Assembly (NCBI RefSeq): GCF_050948175.1
Contig: NW_027490113.1
Location: 1,116,001-1,180,000 of the forward strand
Direction: 5' to 3'
DNA: 64,000 bases
Origin: Xylocopa sonorina
Taxonomy: Eukaryota > Arthropoda > Insecta > Hymenoptera > Apidae
Positions 62,816-64,000 of the stretch are shown one piece after another. Every line of letters starts with the position of its first letter. Position 1 is the stretch's first letter. Made by a program: the position numbers and the translations under genes. Below the pieces are notes generated by a model. It did no database searches. It worked only from the letters and a program-made list of their open reading frames with translations, and was not told the DNA's origin.

Positions 62816-64000
62816 GCAATGAATATTATATCTTATCATGAAACACAGATATGAGATGCAATATCTCGTTTTAAGAAGCATTTGAACTCTATTGCTTCGA
62901 TAAGTAGACATCTGCAAACGCTATTTCCTTGCAAGGAAGTGTCGCATTTACATTCATTTGAAGTGTAGACGAGGAATACATGACACTTCGCAAATCATAT
63001 TATATCTTACCATGAAACAGAAATGAGATGCGATATCGCGTTTTAAGAAGCATTACCTATCTATTGCTACGATACGTAGACATCTGCAAACGCTATTTCC
63101 TAGCATGGAAGTGTCGCATTTACATTCCATTGAAGTGAATACGAGGTATGCAAGACACTTCGCCATGGATATTATATCTTATCATGAAACATAGAAATGA
63201 GATGCGACATCTCGTTTTAAGAAGTATTAGAACTCTATTCTTACGATACGTGGTCATCTGGAAACGCTATTTCCTAGGAAGGAAGTGTCGCATTTACATT
63301 CTTTTGAAGTGAATACGAGGTATACATGACACTTCGCAATGAACATTATATCTTAACACGAAACATAGAAATGAGATGCGATATGGCGATTTAAGCAGCC
63401 TTAGTACTCTATTGCTACGATACGTAGACAACTGCAAACGCTATGTCCTAGCAAGGAAATGTCGCATTTACATTCCTTTGAAGTGAATACGAGGTGAAAA
63501 TGACACTTCGCAATGGATATTATATCTTATCATGAAACATAGAAATGTAATGCGACATCTCGATTTAATAAGTATTAGAACTCTATTCTTACGATACGTG
63601 GTCATTTGGAAACACTATTTCCTAGCAACGAAGTGTCGCATTTACATTCTTTTGAAGTGTATACGCGGTATACGTGACACTTCGCAATGAATATTACATC
63701 TTATCACGAAACATAGGAATGAGATGCGATAACGCGATTTAAGAAGCATTAGAAAACTTTTGCTACGATACGCAGATATCTGCAAACGCTATTTAATAGC
63801 AAGGAAGTGTCGCATTTACATTCTTTTGAAGTGAATACGAGGTATACATAACACACCACAATGAATATTTCACCTTATCATGAAACATAGAAATAAGTAG
63901 CGATATCGCGTTCTAAGAAGCACTAGAACTCTATTGCTACGATACGTAGACATCTGCAAACGCTATTTCCTACCAAGGAAGTGTCGCATTTACATTCTTT
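62816..64000 (+). repeat. Divergent monomers, likely array margin
   Basis: The period stays exactly 174 bp (equivalent points at 63184, 63358, 63532, 63706 and 63880) after a 2-bp deletion near 63016 (GAAACAGAAATGAG). Each monomer now differs from the consensus at many sites: TTTTGAAGTGAATACGAGG, GTATACATGAC, GCAATGAACATT or GCAATGGATATT, GTGGTCATCTGG, CTATGTCC, ACACACCACAATG. Substitutions are mostly private, not shared between neighbours. Such decay is typical where unequal exchange no longer homogenises copies, at the edge of a satellite. The true boundary is outside the window. Confidence 0.82.

Larger units (their letters stand above)
1..64000 (+). repeat. 174-bp satellite array, about 368 head-to-tail monomers
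   Basis: The same sequence recurs every 174 bases from the first base to the last, always in the same orientation. Taking the ATG of ATGAAACATAGAAATGAG as position 1, landmarks in order are the dyad GCGATATCGC (21-30), TACGTA (64-69), TTCCTTGCAAGGAA (88-101), TGTCGCATT (103-111), TTTGAAGTGTAGACGAGG (120-137) and ACACTTCGCAAATC (146-159). My consensus has 63 G+C in 174 (36%). No unique sequence, microsatellite tract, telomere repeat or transposon end interrupts the array. Period, orientation and higher-order blocks are what is known of eukaryotic centromeric or pericentromeric satellites; the chromosomal location is inferred. I do not recognise the satellite family. Confidence 0.97.

Noticed and set aside
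292..62822. Many 61- to 311-residue forward reading frames starting with MKCRRG, MLRY or MKHRN
   Set aside because: All are pieces of the same 58-codon periodic frame cut at recurrent stop variants. None has a distinct start, composition or unique sequence.
1..64000. CENP-B box (TTCG followed by A and CGGG at fixed spacing)
   Set aside because: ACTTCGCAAATCATATT has the TTCG core but lacks the required A and CGGG; no other site in the monomer fits on either strand.
1..64000. CRISPR array
   Set aside because: Repeats are 174 bp and abut each other with no variable spacers, no leader and no cas genes.
1..64000. tRNA, rRNA or 5S gene cluster as the tandem unit
   Set aside because: The monomer shows no tRNA T-loop signature in context, no recognisable 5S internal control region and no rRNA core sequence.
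1..64000. Shine-Dalgarno-like GAGGAAT preceding ATG or CAT as bacterial gene starts
   Set aside because: GACGAGGAATACAT recurs in every monomer as part of the satellite; its repetition and the absence of real genes make it meaningless as a ribosome site.

Overview
The whole 64-kb window is one head-to-tail satellite DNA array. The basic monomer is 174 bp (about 36% G+C), and roughly 368 copies fill the window, all in the same orientation. I found no genuine protein-coding gene, RNA gene, transposon or unique-sequence island. A satellite of this size with higher-order repeats points to a eukaryotic chromosome, most likely centromeric or pericentromeric heterochromatin. I do not recognise the family, so I do not name a species. 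CpG dinucleotides are not depleted in the monomer, which fits a lineage or compartment with little germline CpG methylation better than a typical vertebrate satellite; this is inference.

Layout. From 1 to 5.9 kb the monomers are irregular, but the first 663 bp recur 24 monomers later at 4176-4839. From 5.9 to 11.0 kb there is a near-identical tandem pair of 15-monomer (2610-bp) units. From 11.0 to 16.3 kb the array is mixed, including a 4-monomer (696-bp) tandem pair. From 16.3 to 19.06 kb there are two copies of a 1393-bp unit (8 monomers plus a 1-bp insertion). From 19.06 to 22.2 kb there are 9- to 10-monomer units. From 22.2 to 36.5 kb there are shuffled blocks with 1044-, 1079- and 2610-bp duplications and a partial third 1393-bp unit. 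From 36.5 to 56.9 kb lies the largest structure: four successive giant units (5568, 5394, 5047 and about 4360 bp) that differ mainly by gain or loss of whole monomers. From 59.66 to 62.8 kb there are two full copies of a 1386-bp unit carrying a shortened (168-bp) monomer, plus the start of a third. From about 62.8 kb to the end the monomers are visibly more divergent, as expected near the edge of an array.

Two monomer classes are interspersed. The common A type has the segment GCAAATCATATTA and a perfect 10-bp dyad, GCGATATCGC. The rarer B type has GCAATGAATATTA and GCAATATCTCG. The divergent edge monomers share the B-type signature, so B may be the older form. Most monomers also keep a second dyad, TTCC(N6)GGAA, which is a perfect 14-bp palindrome in many copies.

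Because 174 is 3 x 58, a frame without stops in the consensus runs on from monomer to monomer and gives apparent proteins of up to 851 residues (a basic 58-residue repeat). Recurrent stop variants, single-base indels and amino-acid-changing variation argue that these are by-products of the repeat length and not genes. The genome dynamics are the main interest: the window records in-register unequal exchange, one out-of-register junction, single-monomer copy-number steps and scattered lineage marks.
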